Shown here: positions 44,015 to 53,262 of the stretch, piece after piece
How positions within the stretch are numbered: the stretch's first letter is position 1
How the letters are laid out: every line of letters starts with the position of its first letter
Assembly (NCBI RefSeq): GCF_004135345.1
Contig: NZ_CP035495.1
Location: forward strand, 744,001-808,000
Origin: Xylanimonas allomyrinae
GTDB lineage: Bacteria > Actinomycetota > Actinomycetes > Actinomycetales > Cellulomonadaceae
Length of the DNA: 64,000 nucleotides
Reading direction: 5' to 3'
Made by a program: the position numbers and the translations under genes
Notes under the pieces: model-generated
Database searches by the model: none
What the model was told of the DNA's origin: nothing
The model's input: only the letters and a program-made list of their open reading frames with translations

Positions 44015-44620
44015 ATGCAACCCTTCGTGCTGACCGGCGACCACGTCCGGCTCTCGACCCCCACGGCCGCCGACGTCGAGCGGATCCTGGAGATCTGCCA
44101 GGACGCGGCGATCCAGCGTTGGACGACGGTCCCGCGGCCGTACCTGCGCGAGCATGCCGAGGGGTTCGCCACCTCGATCGTCCCGGCGGGGTGGGAGGCG
44201 GGCACGAGCCTGGTCTGGGCGGTGCGCGCTGCGGGGGACGTGCTGCCGGGTTCGCCCGAGCCGCCCGTGCTCGGCATGGTCGAGCTGCGTCTCGACGACG
44301 CGCCCGCGGGTGCGCGCTCGGGTGAGGTCGGGTTCTGGGCGGCGCCGGAGGCTCGGGGGCGCGGGCTCACGACCGAGGCGGCCCGGCTCGTCGTGGACTA
44401 CGGGCTCGACCCGGAGGGGCTGGGCCTCGCGCGGGCCGTGTGGCGCGCCGAGGTCGGCAACTGGGCGTCGCGTCGCGTGGCCTGGAAGCTCGGCATGCGG
44501 GTCGAGGGTCAGGTGCGCGGGATGCTCCTGCACGAGGGCCGGCTCGTGGACGGGTGGATCGGGACGCTGCTGGCCGGTGACCGGCGCGAGCCCGACGAGC
44601 CGTGGCCCGAGTCGCGCTGA
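44015..44620 (+). CDS. GNAT family acetyltransferase (RimJ/RimL type)
   Basis: This is a 201-aa acetyltransferase with the RimJ/RimL-like start LTGDHVRLSTPTAADVERIL. Its acetyl-CoA loop is FWAAPEARGRGLTTEAARLV, followed by LARAVWRAEVGNWASRRVAW and KLGMRVEGQVRGMLLHEGRL. It probably acts on ribosomal or small-molecule amines. ATG 44015 gives the usual family N-terminus. Confidence 0.85.
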   Translation: MQPFVLTGDHVRLSTPTAADVERILEICQDAAIQRWTTVPRPYLREHAEGFATSIVPAGWEAGTSLVWAVRAAGDVLPGSPEPPVLGMVELRLDDAPAGARSGEVGFWAAPEARGRGLTTEAARLVVDYGLDPEGLGLARAVWRAEVGNWASRRVAWKLGMRVEGQVRGMLLHEGRLVDGWIGTLLAGDRREPDEPWPESR

Positions 44621-44743
44621 CGTGCCGCGGGGCGCCGCGCCCGGAATTCTGCTTGCGCGGGTGTGGCGCACGTGGAAGTGTGTCGGCGTCCCCGCGGCCT
44701 CGTCGCGCGTGAGAGGGGACGGTCGCACTCTGAAGGGCACGAG

Positions 44744-44770
44744 ATGACGGGTCTTCGAACCGCCGCCTGA
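44744..44770 (+). promoter_or_regulatory. Short upstream ORF (MTGLRTAA) and attenuator-like leader of the ABC-F gene
   Basis: An 8-codon ORF with AAGGG upstream precedes the ABC-F gene. Downstream, two copies of gtcggc (44776-44781 and 44800-44805) can each pair with the single gccgac at 44812-44817. A separate ccctgc/gcagggg-type hairpin lies between them. Mutually exclusive hairpins after a tiny ORF are the layout of antibiotic-sensing ribosome-mediated attenuators. Confidence 0.5.
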
Positions 44771-44834
44771 CCGGCGTCGGCCCCTGCCACGGCAGGGCTG
44801 TCGGCGCACCAGCCGACCTTCGGAGACCCTCCCC

Positions 44835-46417
44835 ATGCCTTCCCCTCGCCCTCTGTCGTCCTGCGCGACCTCACGTTCTCCTGGCCCGACGGCGCCACCC
44901 CGATCGACCATGTCTCGGGCACGTTCGGTGCCGGGCGCACCGGCCTGGTCGGCCTCAACGGCGTCGGCAAGTCGACGCTCCTGCGGCTCGTGGCCGGCCT
45001 GCTGCGGCCGACGTCGGGCGCCGTCGTCGTCCACGGCGTCGCCGACTACCTGCCGCAACGCCTCACGCTCGACACGCACCTGACCACCGCCGACCTGCTC
45101 GGGATCCGCGAGGTGGTCGACGCCGTGCGCGCCATCGCCGACGGCGACGTGCGGCCCGCGCTGTTCGACGTCGTCGGTGACGCGTGGGATGCCGAGGACC
45201 GGGCGCGCGCCGAGCTCGCCGCGCTCGGCCTGCCCGACGACCTCGACCGGCCGGTCGGCACGCTGTCGGGCGGCGAGGCCGTGCTGACCGCCGTCACCGG
45301 CGTCCGGCTGAGGCGTGCCGACGTCGCACTCCTGGACGAGCCGACGAACAACCTCGACGGCGCCGGGCGCGAGCGCCTGCACGAGCTGGTCCGCACGTGG
45401 CGCGGCGCCGTCGTCGTCGTGTCGCACGACAGGGATCTGCTGGAGCTCGTCGACGAGACGGCCGAGCTGCGGGCGGGTGCGCTGGAGACGTTCGGCGGCC
45501 CCTACTCGGCGTACGAGGGGCAACGCGACGCGCAGCAGGAGGCGGCGCGCCGGACGCTGCGCGACGCGGAGGCGCTGCTGCGCCGCGAGAAGGCCGAGCG
45601 CATCAAGGCGGCCGAACGCATCGCCCACTCGGAGCGGCGAGGGCGCACGGACGTCGCCGAGGCGCGCTACGTCAAGGCGGCCATCAACGACAGGCGCAAC
45701 TCCGCCGAGAAGTCGCAGGCCGCGCGCCGGGCGCAGGCGAACGCCAAGGAGGACCTGGCGCGGGCGGCCGTCGAGGCCGCCGAGCGGGCGGTGCGCGACG
45801 ACGACCGCATCGCGGTCGACCTGCCGGACCCGGGAGTCGCGCCGGGGCGCAGGCTGGCGGTGCTGCCGGGCGCCGACGGACGCGAGATCGTCGTCCAGGG
45901 ACCCGAGCGGGTCGCGCTGACCGGACCCAACGGGGCCGGGAAGACGACTCTGCTGGAACGGCTTGTCGCGGGGGAGGGGCTGCTGACCGATCGCGTCGGC
46001 TACCTGCCGCAGCGCCTCGACCTGCTCGACGACTCGGCGACCGTGCTCGACGCGGTGCGCGCCGGCGCCCCGGGTGTCGCACCGGGCGTGCTGCGCGGCC
46101 GGCTCGCACGGTTCCTCGTGCGCGGCGACGCCGTCGACCGGCCCGTGGCGACGCTGTCGGGCGGCGAGCGGTTCCGGGTGACGCTGGCACGGCTGCTGCT
46201 CGCCGACCCGCCCGCCCAGCTCCTGGTGCTCGACGAGCCGACCAACAACCTCGACCTCGCCTCGGCCGACGGCCTCGTGGAGGCGCTCGCGGCCTACCGC
46301 GGCGCGCTGCTCGTGGTGAGCCACGACCGGGCCTTCCTGGACCGCCTGGGGGTCGACGTCACGCTGACGCTCGATGCCGCGGGCCTGCATCGGCACGCGG
46401 GCTCCGGACGACCGTGA
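44835..46417 (+). CDS. ABC-F family ATP-binding protein (ribosome-acting), start region frameshifted
   Basis: A soluble ABC-F protein with two ATPase domains and no membrane part. Members act on the ribosome, many giving antibiotic resistance. Domain 1 has GLVGLNGVGKSTLLRLVAG, TLSGGEAVL and LLDEPTNNLDGAG. The linker is a charged coiled coil (EALLRREKAERIKAAERIAH). Domain 2 has ALTGPNGAGKTTLLERLVAG, TLSGGERFRV and LVLDEPTNNLDLAS. The ATG at 44835 (MPSPRP) is out of frame with SVVLRDLTFSWPDG; one base seems missing near 44845-44851. The first in-frame start as read (44990) would lack Walker A. An upstream ORF suggests induction by translation inhibitors. Confidence 0.82.
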
Positions 46418-46439
46418 GCGCCGCGACCGGCGCGCGCGG

Positions 46440-47192
46440 TCAGGCGAACGGGTCGGGGACCAGCTTCTGGCCGTAGTTCGTCCAGAAGTTCTGGACGACG
46501 AAGCCGTACTCGGACAGGTGCCGCAGGAAGGGGTCGAGCACAGCGTCGGCCGACGGCCTCTTCCAGTCCTCCTGCAGCTCGCAGGCGAGCGCGAACGTCG
46601 TGACGGGCTGGGCGCCCGCCTGCACCATGCGTGCGACGGCGGCGTCCGCCTCGTACCGGTTCCAGGCACCGGCCGCGTCGATCACCGGGAACACCTCGTA
46701 GCCGTCGTTGCGCAGCGACAGCGTGGGGAAGAGCGTGCACGTCCCGATGGTCACCCCGGCGAGGATGATGTGCGTGCGCCCGGTCTCTTCCACGGTCCGT
46801 TCCAGGGCGGCGCGGAACGTCGGGTCCTCGTAGGCGTTGATGATGCCGGTGCGGCGGATGATCGGAGTGTCGGGGAACAGGTCCTTCAGCTCGGGCAGGA
46901 TGTCGCCGTTGTGCCACTGTGCGTTCGACGAGGTGATGAGCACGGGCAGGCCCAGCGCTCGTGCAGTCCGCCCGAGCCCGAGGATGTTGCTCTTGAGCTC
47001 GGCTGCGGTCGAGGTGTCGCGCGTCGAGGCGAGCAGGCCGATCTGGTGGTCGATCAGCAGCACGATCGCGTTCTCGGCGGTCGGCTTGGAATGGCCGAAC
47101 CGCCCGGCGGCGCGAGCCTGGTCGAGCGGGACCCTGTCGGGCATCGGGGCGTCGGTGATGGGGCTGACGACGTCGGTCACGCGGTCGGGCAT
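46440..47192 (-). CDS. Isochorismatase family cysteine hydrolase
   Basis: This 250-aa protein has the isochorismatase-like fold. Asp lies in AIVLLIDHQIGLLASTRD, the nucleophile Cys in ILAGVTIGTCTLFPTLSLR, and WHNGDILPELKDLFPDTPII in the middle. It resembles YcaC-type hydrolases of unknown substrate. ATG 47190-47192 was preferred to 47351 because the extra N-terminal residues do not look like protein. It is convergent with the ABC-F gene. Confidence 0.82.
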   Translation of the reverse strand: MPDRVTDVVSPITDAPMPDRVPLDQARAAGRFGHSKPTAENAIVLLIDHQIGLLASTRDTSTAAELKSNILGLGRTARALGLPVLITSSNAQWHNGDILPELKDLFPDTPIIRRTGIINAYEDPTFRAALERTVEETGRTHIILAGVTIGTCTLFPTLSLRNDGYEVFPVIDAAGAWNRYEADAAVARMVQAGAQPVTTFALACELQEDWKRPSADAVLDPFLRHLSEYGFVVQNFWTNYGQKLVPDPFA

Positions 47193-47569
47193 GGGCGGCG
47201 CTCCTGGGGTCGGGTGGGTCTGGTTCGGACCGCGTCCGTCGCGCACGCCGTACGGGCGGGGCTCGCACGCAGAGGCATGACCGGTACGCATGACATGGAG
47301 AAGAGACCCGATCGGCCCGGGGATGACGCGCTCAGCGCGCAGGTCGGCCACGCGTGCGCATCCGATGTCGCCGGAGAGGCCGTCGTCCCCGACGCCGGTG
47401 GTCCCGCGATGTTTCCGCGGTGGGCCAGCGGTGGGCCAGCGGCGGGGCCGCGTGGGCGCGCACCACGACGTCGTCGGTGTCGGCGAGCGTCGGGGCGGCC
47501 GGCGTCGTCAGCCGGCACCGAGGGAACCGTGACGGGAAGGCGTGGACCGCCGCACGTCGTGTGCGTGCG
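47193..47569. other. Intergenic region without a recognisable gene
   Basis: This 377-bp stretch lies upstream of the isochorismatase gene and downstream of the VOC gene. It holds a gccggc/gccggc hairpin at 47498-47516 that may terminate the VOC transcript, and a short direct repeat (gtgggccagcg, near 47420-47445). I see no coding signal. Confidence 0.4.
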
Positions 47570-48484
47570 TCAGCGATGCATCAGCTCGTCGACCGTGAGG
47601 TCGGGCAGAGCGACCGTGACCTGGGTGCCCCATGGGTCGAGCACGCGCACCGACCGGCCGTCGGCCGAGTAGTCGAGCCGTCGTGCGCGCAGCCGCTCGG
47701 CGAGAGCGTCGAGGTCGGCCGGTCGCGGCACGGTGACGGCGACGTCGCCCAGCCCGAGGCTCGCCGCGCGCGGTCCGGCGCCGGCGCTGTTCCACGTGTT
47801 CATCGCGAGGTGGTGGTGATAGCCGCCCGCCGAGGCGAACAGTGCTCCGGGGGAGGTGGTCAGCGTGACGTCGAACCCGAGCGCGTCGACGTAGAAGGCG
47901 CGCGCGGTCGCCAGGTCGCCGACCTGGAGGTGGACGTGGCCGACGGTCCCGGCGAGCGTCGGCCCGGCGTCGAGCGGGTCCTGGGTCAGGTGGCGGCGGA
48001 GGTAGGCGTTCGGGTCGAGGTGGCGTGTGGTCATGCGGATCTCGGTGCCGTCGTGGACCCACGACGAGCGGTCCCGGTCGGCGTAGAGCTCGACGCCGTT
48101 CCCCTCCGGGTCGGTGAAGTAGAACGCCTCGCTCACGAGGTGGTCGCTCGACCCGACGAACCGGCTGCGCGGGTCCTGCGCGGCGCGGTAGACCGTCGCG
48201 GCCAGGCTCTGCGGGCTCTCGAACAGGAACGCCGTGTGGAACAGGCCGGCCTGGCCGGGGTCCACCGCGGGCAGTCCGGGCGTGTGCACGAGGCGGACGA
48301 GGGGCGTCGTCCTGCGACCCAGCACGCGGTGCACCTCACGGCCGCGGCTGCGCTCCTCGAGCGGCTGCATCGCGAAGGCCTTCGCGTAGTAGTCGGACAT
48401 GCCGTCCAGGTCGCCGACCCGCAGGGACACCGCGCCCATGGCGGTCGCGGGGTCCAGGACGTGCTCGTCGGTGCGCTCGGTCAT
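47570..48484 (-). CDS. VOC family (glyoxalase/extradiol dioxygenase-like) protein
   Basis: This 304-aa protein has two vicinal-oxygen-chelate modules, like catechol-2,3-dioxygenase (CatE type). The first has GAVSLRVGDLDGMSDYYAKA and AFYFTDPEGNGVELYADRD; the second has GHVHLQVGDLATARAFYVDA and GGYHHHLAMNTWNSAG. His and Glu metal ligands are in the expected places. Substrate is unknown. It is divergent from a MarR regulator with a palindromic site between, so MarR control is likely. Confidence 0.85.
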   Translation of the reverse strand: MTERTDEHVLDPATAMGAVSLRVGDLDGMSDYYAKAFAMQPLEERSRGREVHRVLGRRTTPLVRLVHTPGLPAVDPGQAGLFHTAFLFESPQSLAATVYRAAQDPRSRFVGSSDHLVSEAFYFTDPEGNGVELYADRDRSSWVHDGTEIRMTTRHLDPNAYLRRHLTQDPLDAGPTLAGTVGHVHLQVGDLATARAFYVDALGFDVTLTTSPGALFASAGGYHHHLAMNTWNSAGAGPRAASLGLGDVAVTVPRPADLDALAERLRARRLDYSADGRSVRVLDPWGTQVTVALPDLTVDELMHR

Positions 48485-48557
48485 GATCGTCTCCGTTCCC
48501 GGTGGGCGGTCGTCTCGCGGTGCGCGACGGCGGTCACCGTGAACCTAGAGGGATTTA

Positions 48558-48571
48558 GTTGTAGATGCAAC
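48558..48571. promoter_or_regulatory. Probable MarR-type operator
   Basis: GTTG-tagatg-CAAC lies inside the more AT-rich stretch tttagttgtagatgcaaccat, in the 108-bp gap between the divergent VOC and marR genes, about 21 bp before the marR ATG. Confidence 0.6.
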
Positions 48572-48592
48572 CATCGCGTACCATCGGGCGGT

Positions 48593-49192
48593 ATGGACGG
48601 GTTGAGCCACCAGGAGCGGGTCGCCGTCGCTCGTCTGCGCGCCCTGCTCGAGCTCCTCCCGGTGGCGCTCGACCGGCACCTCGTGGAAGCGGGCATCACG
48701 TCTTTCGAGTTCACGCTGCTGGAGGCGCTTCACGAGGATGCCGAGGCGCGCCTGCGGCTGAGCGTGCTGGCCGCGCGCACCAACGCGACGCTGCCGCGGC
48801 TGTCGCGCGTGGTCACATCGCTCGAGCGCAAGGGCCTGGTGACCCGGACCCCGTGCCCGCAGGACGCCCGCGCGACCAACGCGACGCTGACGGCCGCGGG
48901 GGAGACGGCGTACCGGCACGCCCGGCCGCTGTACGAGACGGCGGTGCGCCGCCTCGTGCTCGACGGCCTCGGCGACGACGGCGCGTCCCGCCTCGCCGAG
49001 CTCGCGTACGCGATGCTCACGCGGCTCGATCCCGCCCGCCGGCTCGCGGTCACCGCGGACGCCGACTGCCCCGCCGACCCGGCTCCGTGTCCTGCGGACC
49101 CGGAACCATGTCCCGCGGACCCGGCTCCGCGCGAGCCCTCGTGCCCGGCCGACCCTGCAGCGCGGGCCACGCCACCGAAGGCCGCACCCTGA
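48593..49192 (+). CDS. MarR family transcriptional regulator with Cys-Pro repeat tail
   Basis: This is a 199-aa protein. Residues 1-150 are a standard MarR dimeric winged helix (FEFTLLEALHEDAEARLRLS, LAARTNATLPRLSRVVTSLE, RKGLVTRTPCPQDARATNAT). The C-terminal 40 residues are unusual: four to five repeats of CPADPAP type ending ATPPKAAP, with five Cys in all. This may be a metal- or thiol-responsive tail, or low-complexity sequence. It probably represses itself and the VOC gene through the operator at 48558. ATG 48593 was chosen on domain start. Confidence 0.85.
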   Translation: MDGLSHQERVAVARLRALLELLPVALDRHLVEAGITSFEFTLLEALHEDAEARLRLSVLAARTNATLPRLSRVVTSLERKGLVTRTPCPQDARATNATLTAAGETAYRHARPLYETAVRRLVLDGLGDDGASRLAELAYAMLTRLDPARRLAVTADADCPADPAPCPADPEPCPADPAPREPSCPADPAARATPPKAAP

Positions 49193-49245
49193 GACGCTTC
49201 CGCGCGGCGGCCGCCGACGGCGGGCCGACGGTGTTGGATGGGCGG

Positions 49246-51303
49246 GTGACTGCCTTCGACGAGCGTTCCGCGTTGCCGTACGAGCTGCCCGACTACGCCA
49301 CGATCACCCCGGAGCACTACGAGCCGGCGATCCTGGCCGGCATGGCGGCCCAGCGCGCGCAGGTCGAGGCGATCGCCGCCGATCCCGCGCCGCCCACGGT
49401 CGAGAACACGCTCGAGGCGCTCGAACGGTCGGGTGGCGCGCTGGGCAGGGCCCTGGTCGCGTTCGAGAACCAGCTCGCCGCGGACGCCACCCCGTTCCTG
49501 GAGGACGTCGAGGAGCGCCTCGCGCCGCAGCTCGCCGCGCACCGCGACGCCGTCCTCATGCACCGCGCGCTCCACGCGCGGCTCGAGGCCCTCGAGCGGG
49601 CGGAGGGCACCAGCCTGGCACCCGACGCCGCGTGGCTGCTGCGCCGTCGGCTCGTCGATGCCCGCCGTGCCGGCGTCGCGCTCGACGACGACGCGCAGGC
49701 CGTGCTGCGGGAGCTCAACGCGCGCCTGACGACGCTTGAGGCACAGTTCGGCCGCAGGCTCCTGGCCGGGGCGAACGCGGCCTCCGTGCTGGTCACGGAC
49801 GAGTCCGAGCTCGACGGGCTGCCCGAGGACGCCAAGGACGGTGCCCGCGCGGCCGCGCAGTCGCGCGGACGGGACGGCTGGCTGCTCGAGATGCAGCTGC
49901 CGACGCACCAGAACGTCGTCGCCGCCCTGACCGACCGCGACCTGCGCGAGCGCGTCCAGCGCGCGTCCGAGTCGCGCGGCGCGGACGGCTCCGAGCACGA
50001 CACGCGCGCGGTGCTGCTCGAGATCGTGCGGCTGCGGGCGCGCCGCGCCCGCCTGCTCGGCTACCCCCACCACGCCGCGTACGTCGCGGAGGACTCGACG
50101 GCGCAGACGGCCGACGCCGTCGCAGCCATGCTCGCGCGCCTCACCCCGCCCGCGGTCGCCAACGCGCGAGCCGAGGCCGCCGAGCTCGAGGCGGCGCTGC
50201 GCGCCGACGCGGGCCCCGACGCCACGCTGCGCGCGAGCGACTGGGCGTTCTACGCCGAGCGCGTGCGCAAGGAGCGCTACGCGCTCGACGACGCCCTCCT
50301 GCGGCCCTACCTGGAGCTCGAGCGCGTGCTGCACGACGGCGTCTTCGCGGCCGCGCACCGGCTCTTCGGGCTGTCGTTCGCCGAGCGCGACGACCTGCGG
50401 GGCTACCACCCCGACGTGCGCGTGTTCGAGGTCTTCGACGCGCCCGAGCCGGGCGAGCCGGACCAGGGGCTCGGCCTGTTCCTCGCCGACCTGTACACGC
50501 GCGAGTCGAAGCGCGGCGGGGCCTGGATGAACACCCTGGTCGACCAGAACCACCTGCTGGGTCAGCGCCCCGTCGTCGTCAACAACCTCAACATCGTCAA
50601 GCCGCCCGCCGGCCGCCCGGCACTGCTCGCGTGGGACGAGGTCATCACCCTCTTCCACGAGTTCGGGCACGCCCTGCACGGCCTGCTGTCGGACGTGCGC
50701 TACCCCTCGCAGTCGGGCACCGAGGTGCCGCGCGACTTCGTGGAGTACCCGAGCCAGGTCAACGAGATGTGGGCCTGGGACCCGAGCGTCCTGGAGAGCT
50801 TCGCGGTCCACCACGCCACAGGCGAGCCCATGCCCCGGGAGTGGGTCGAGACGCTGCGCGCCTCGCGGCAGTACGGCGAGGGCTTCGCCACGACCGAGTA
50901 CCTCGCGGCGGCCCTGCTCGACCAGGCGTGGCACCGGCTCGCACCCGAGGACGTCCCCGCGTCGGTCGACGACGTCGTCGGCTTCGAGGAGCGTGCGCTC
51001 GAGCAGGCCGGGGTGGCCTACGCGCCCGTGCCGCCGCGGTACCGCACCACGTACTACAACCACGTGTTCGGCTCGGGGTACTCGGCCGCTTACTACGCAT
51101 ACATCTGGTCCGAAGTGCTGGATGCCGACACCGTGCGCTGGTACGAGGAGAACGGTGGCCTGACCCGTCGCAACGGCGAGACGTTCCGCCGCTCTCTGCT
51201 GGCCAAGGGCGGGTCGCAGGACCCGCTCGCGTCGTTCCGCGACCTGCGCGGACGCGACGCCGACATCGCACCGCTGCTCGAGAGACGAGGACTGGGAGCA
51301 TGA
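49246..51303 (+). CDS. M3 family metallopeptidase (peptidyl-dipeptidase Dcp-like)
   Basis: This is a 685-aa zinc oligopeptidase, the usual Dcp/oligopeptidase A length. The active site HEFGH lies in EVITLFHEFGHALHGLLSDV near residue 470. The downstream Glu helix is in VEYPSQVNEMWAWDPSVL. The C-terminal substrate loop has FGSGYSAAYYAYIWSEVLDA. It is cytoplasmic and degrades short peptides. The start GTG 49246 gives the family N-terminus (ALPYELPDYATITPEHYEPA). It overlaps the M20 gene by 4 nt. Confidence 0.9.
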   Translation: MTAFDERSALPYELPDYATITPEHYEPAILAGMAAQRAQVEAIAADPAPPTVENTLEALERSGGALGRALVAFENQLAADATPFLEDVEERLAPQLAAHRDAVLMHRALHARLEALERAEGTSLAPDAAWLLRRRLVDARRAGVALDDDAQAVLRELNARLTTLEAQFGRRLLAGANAASVLVTDESELDGLPEDAKDGARAAAQSRGRDGWLLEMQLPTHQNVVAALTDRDLRERVQRASESRGADGSEHDTRAVLLEIVRLRARRARLLGYPHHAAYVAEDSTAQTADAVAAMLARLTPPAVANARAEAAELEAALRADAGPDATLRASDWAFYAERVRKERYALDDALLRPYLELERVLHDGVFAAAHRLFGLSFAERDDLRGYHPDVRVFEVFDAPEPGEPDQGLGLFLADLYTRESKRGGAWMNTLVDQNHLLGQRPVVVNNLNIVKPPAGRPALLAWDEVITLFHEFGHALHGLLSDVRYPSQSGTEVPRDFVEYPSQVNEMWAWDPSVLESFAVHHATGEPMPREWVETLRASRQYGEGFATTEYLAAALLDQAWHRLAPEDVPASVDDVVGFEERALEQAGVAYAPVPPRYRTTYYNHVFGSGYSAAYYAYIWSEVLDADTVRWYEENGGLTRRNGETFRRSLLAKGGSQDPLASFRDLRGRDADIAPLLERRGLGA

Positions 51304-52649
51304 CGACACCGGACCCCACGCCCACGGCACGCACGTCCAGCGCCGTCACCGCGCAGGACGAGGTCGCGCGCATCTGCCAGGACCTCCTGCGCATCGACAC
51401 CTCGAACTACGGCGACGACTCGGGCCCGGGGGAGCGCGCCGCCGCCGAGCACGTGGCCGGGCTGCTGACCGAGGTCGGCCTCGACGTCGACGTCTTCGAG
51501 TCGCGCCCGGGGCGCACCTCCGTGGTGACACGCCTCGCCGGCACCGACCCGAGCAGGCCGGCGCTCGTGCTGCACGGGCACACCGACGTCGTGCCGGCGC
51601 GCGCCGAGGACTGGAGCGTCGACCCGTTCGGCGGCGAGGAGCGCGACGGCCTGCTGTGGGGCCGTGGCGCCGTCGACATGAAGGACATGGACGCGATGAT
51701 CCTGTCCGTGGTCCGGCAGTACGTGCGGGAGGGACGCCGGCCCGCGCGCGACGTCGTCGTCGCGATGTTCGCCGACGAGGAGGCGGGCGGCGTCCACGGC
51801 GCCCAGTGGGCGGTGAACCACCGCCCCGACCTGTTCGAGGGCGCGACCGAGGCCATCAGCGAGGTCGGCGGGTTCTCCGTCGACGTCGGCGGCACGCGTG
51901 CCTACCTGCTCCAGACCGCCGAGAAGGGCCTCGCCTGGTTGCGGCTCGTCGCCGACGGACGAGCAGGGCACGGGTCGGCCGTCAACCACGACAACGCGGT
52001 CACGGCGCTCGCCGACGCCGTCGCCCGCATCGGCCGGTTCGAGTGGCCGTACACGCTCACGCCGACCGTCGAGCGGCTGCTGCGCGGCGTCGCCGACCTG
52101 ACCGGCCTGCCGTTCGACGGCGAGGACCCCGCCGCGATCGACACCCTGGTGCGAGCGCTCGGCCCGGCCGCGCCCTTCGTGGGCGCGACGGTGCGGCACA
52201 CCGCCAACCCCACGCAGCTCGCCGCCGGGTACAAGGCCAACGTCATCCCCGGACGGGCCGAGGCGTCGGTCGACGTGCGGTTGCTGCCCGGCTACGAGGA
52301 AGAGGGCATGGCGACGCTGCGCGAGCTCGCGGGGCCCGACGTGCGCATCGAGCCCATCCACCAGGACGTCGCTCTGGAGGTGCCGTTCACGGGGTCGCTC
52401 GTCGACGCGATGGTCGACGCCGTGACGGCCGAGGACCCGGGGTCGGTGGTCCTGCCGTACACGCTCTCGGGCGGCACGGACAACAAGTCCCTGTCCCGGC
52501 TCGGCATCACGGGCTACGGGTTCGCCCCGCTGCGGCTTCCCGTCGACCTCGACTTCGTAGGCATGTTCCACGGCGTCGACGAACGGGTCCCGGTGGACGC
52601 GCTGCGGTTCGGCACGCGGGTGCTCGACAGGCTGCTCGCGACCTGCTGA
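51300..52649 (+). CDS. M20 family dipeptidase/deacylase
   Basis: This is a 449-aa di-zinc amidohydrolase of the M20 family. The metal motif ALVLHGHTDVVPARAEDW lies near residue 92, WGRGAVDMKDMDAMIL and MFADEEAGGVHGAQWAV give the catalytic Glu pair, and the C-terminal His lies in DFVGMFHGVDERVPVD. It probably works with the upstream oligopeptidase in peptide turnover, to which it is coupled by the overlap ATGA. ATG 51300 is clear. Confidence 0.9.
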   Translation: MTTPDPTPTARTSSAVTAQDEVARICQDLLRIDTSNYGDDSGPGERAAAEHVAGLLTEVGLDVDVFESRPGRTSVVTRLAGTDPSRPALVLHGHTDVVPARAEDWSVDPFGGEERDGLLWGRGAVDMKDMDAMILSVVRQYVREGRRPARDVVVAMFADEEAGGVHGAQWAVNHRPDLFEGATEAISEVGGFSVDVGGTRAYLLQTAEKGLAWLRLVADGRAGHGSAVNHDNAVTALADAVARIGRFEWPYTLTPTVERLLRGVADLTGLPFDGEDPAAIDTLVRALGPAAPFVGATVRHTANPTQLAAGYKANVIPGRAEASVDVRLLPGYEEEGMATLRELAGPDVRIEPIHQDVALEVPFTGSLVDAMVDAVTAEDPGSVVLPYTLSGGTDNKSLSRLGITGYGFAPLRLPVDLDFVGMFHGVDERVPVDALRFGTRVLDRLLATC

Positions 52650-52652
52650 CCG

Positions 52653-52871
52653 TCACAGGGTCGAGACGACCCTGATGATCTTGCGGCGCAGCCAGACCTT
52701 GCGCTGACCGCCCTGGTAGAGCCGGGTGCGCGCCAGCTCCCACCGGCCGTACTCGGCCTCGTCGGTGAGCATCTTGCGTGCGTCCGGGACGCTCGTGCTG
52801 CGGTCGATCGTGAGGACTCGGTACTCGTACTGGTGCTGCAAGGAGCGTGTGCGCGTCGTGCTCTGCGTCAT
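52653..52871 (-). CDS. DUF5703 family protein
   Basis: This is a 72-aa protein of a small actinobacterial family of unknown function. It contains YEYRVLTIDRSTSVPDARKM and AEYGRWELARTRLYQGGQRK, with a basic C-terminus WLRRKIIRVVSTL. It sits in the conserved actinobacterial gene neighbourhood between the M20 and aldo-keto reductase genes. Confidence 0.8.
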   Translation of the reverse strand: MTQSTTRTRSLQHQYEYRVLTIDRSTSVPDARKMLTDEAEYGRWELARTRLYQGGQRKVWLRRKIIRVVSTL

Positions 52872-52943
52872 CTCACCGTCCCTGGAGTGCCCTGGGGTGC
52901 ATTCGCCTGCCCATTGTGCCCTGGTCGGGGTAGCGTTCGGACC

Positions 52944-53246
52944 ATGACCGCTGACCCGCGCGCCGCGCTGGACCGTCTCATCGCCGCGCTGGAGGCGCAC
53001 TTCGACGCCGTGTCGACGCGCCGCAGTGACGACGACCCCCGGGTCGACGACGCGTACGACGTCCTGGCTGACGCCTTCGAGGTGTACGACGACGCGCTGG
53101 CCCAGGTGTACGGCGAGGTCACCCCGTTCGTCCTCGAAGAGGAAGAGGACGACGACGAGTCCGACGACGACGAGTCCGACGACGAGGACGACGACCTCGA
53201 CGAGGACGACGACCTCGACGTCGAGCTCGAGGACTCGCGCCCCTGA
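52944..53246 (+). CDS. Small acidic protein
   Basis: This 100-aa protein has a helical N-terminal half (ALDRLIAALEAHFDAVSTRR, DVLADAFEVYDDALAQVYGE) and an extremely acidic tail of about 40 residues made of Asp, Glu and Ser. It resembles the short acidic conserved proteins sometimes annotated as primosomal in this gene neighbourhood; function unknown. Confidence 0.7.
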   Translation: MTADPRAALDRLIAALEAHFDAVSTRRSDDDPRVDDAYDVLADAFEVYDDALAQVYGEVTPFVLEEEEDDDESDDDESDDEDDDLDEDDDLDVELEDSRP

Positions 53247-53262
53247 CCCGGCCCGCCTGCGG

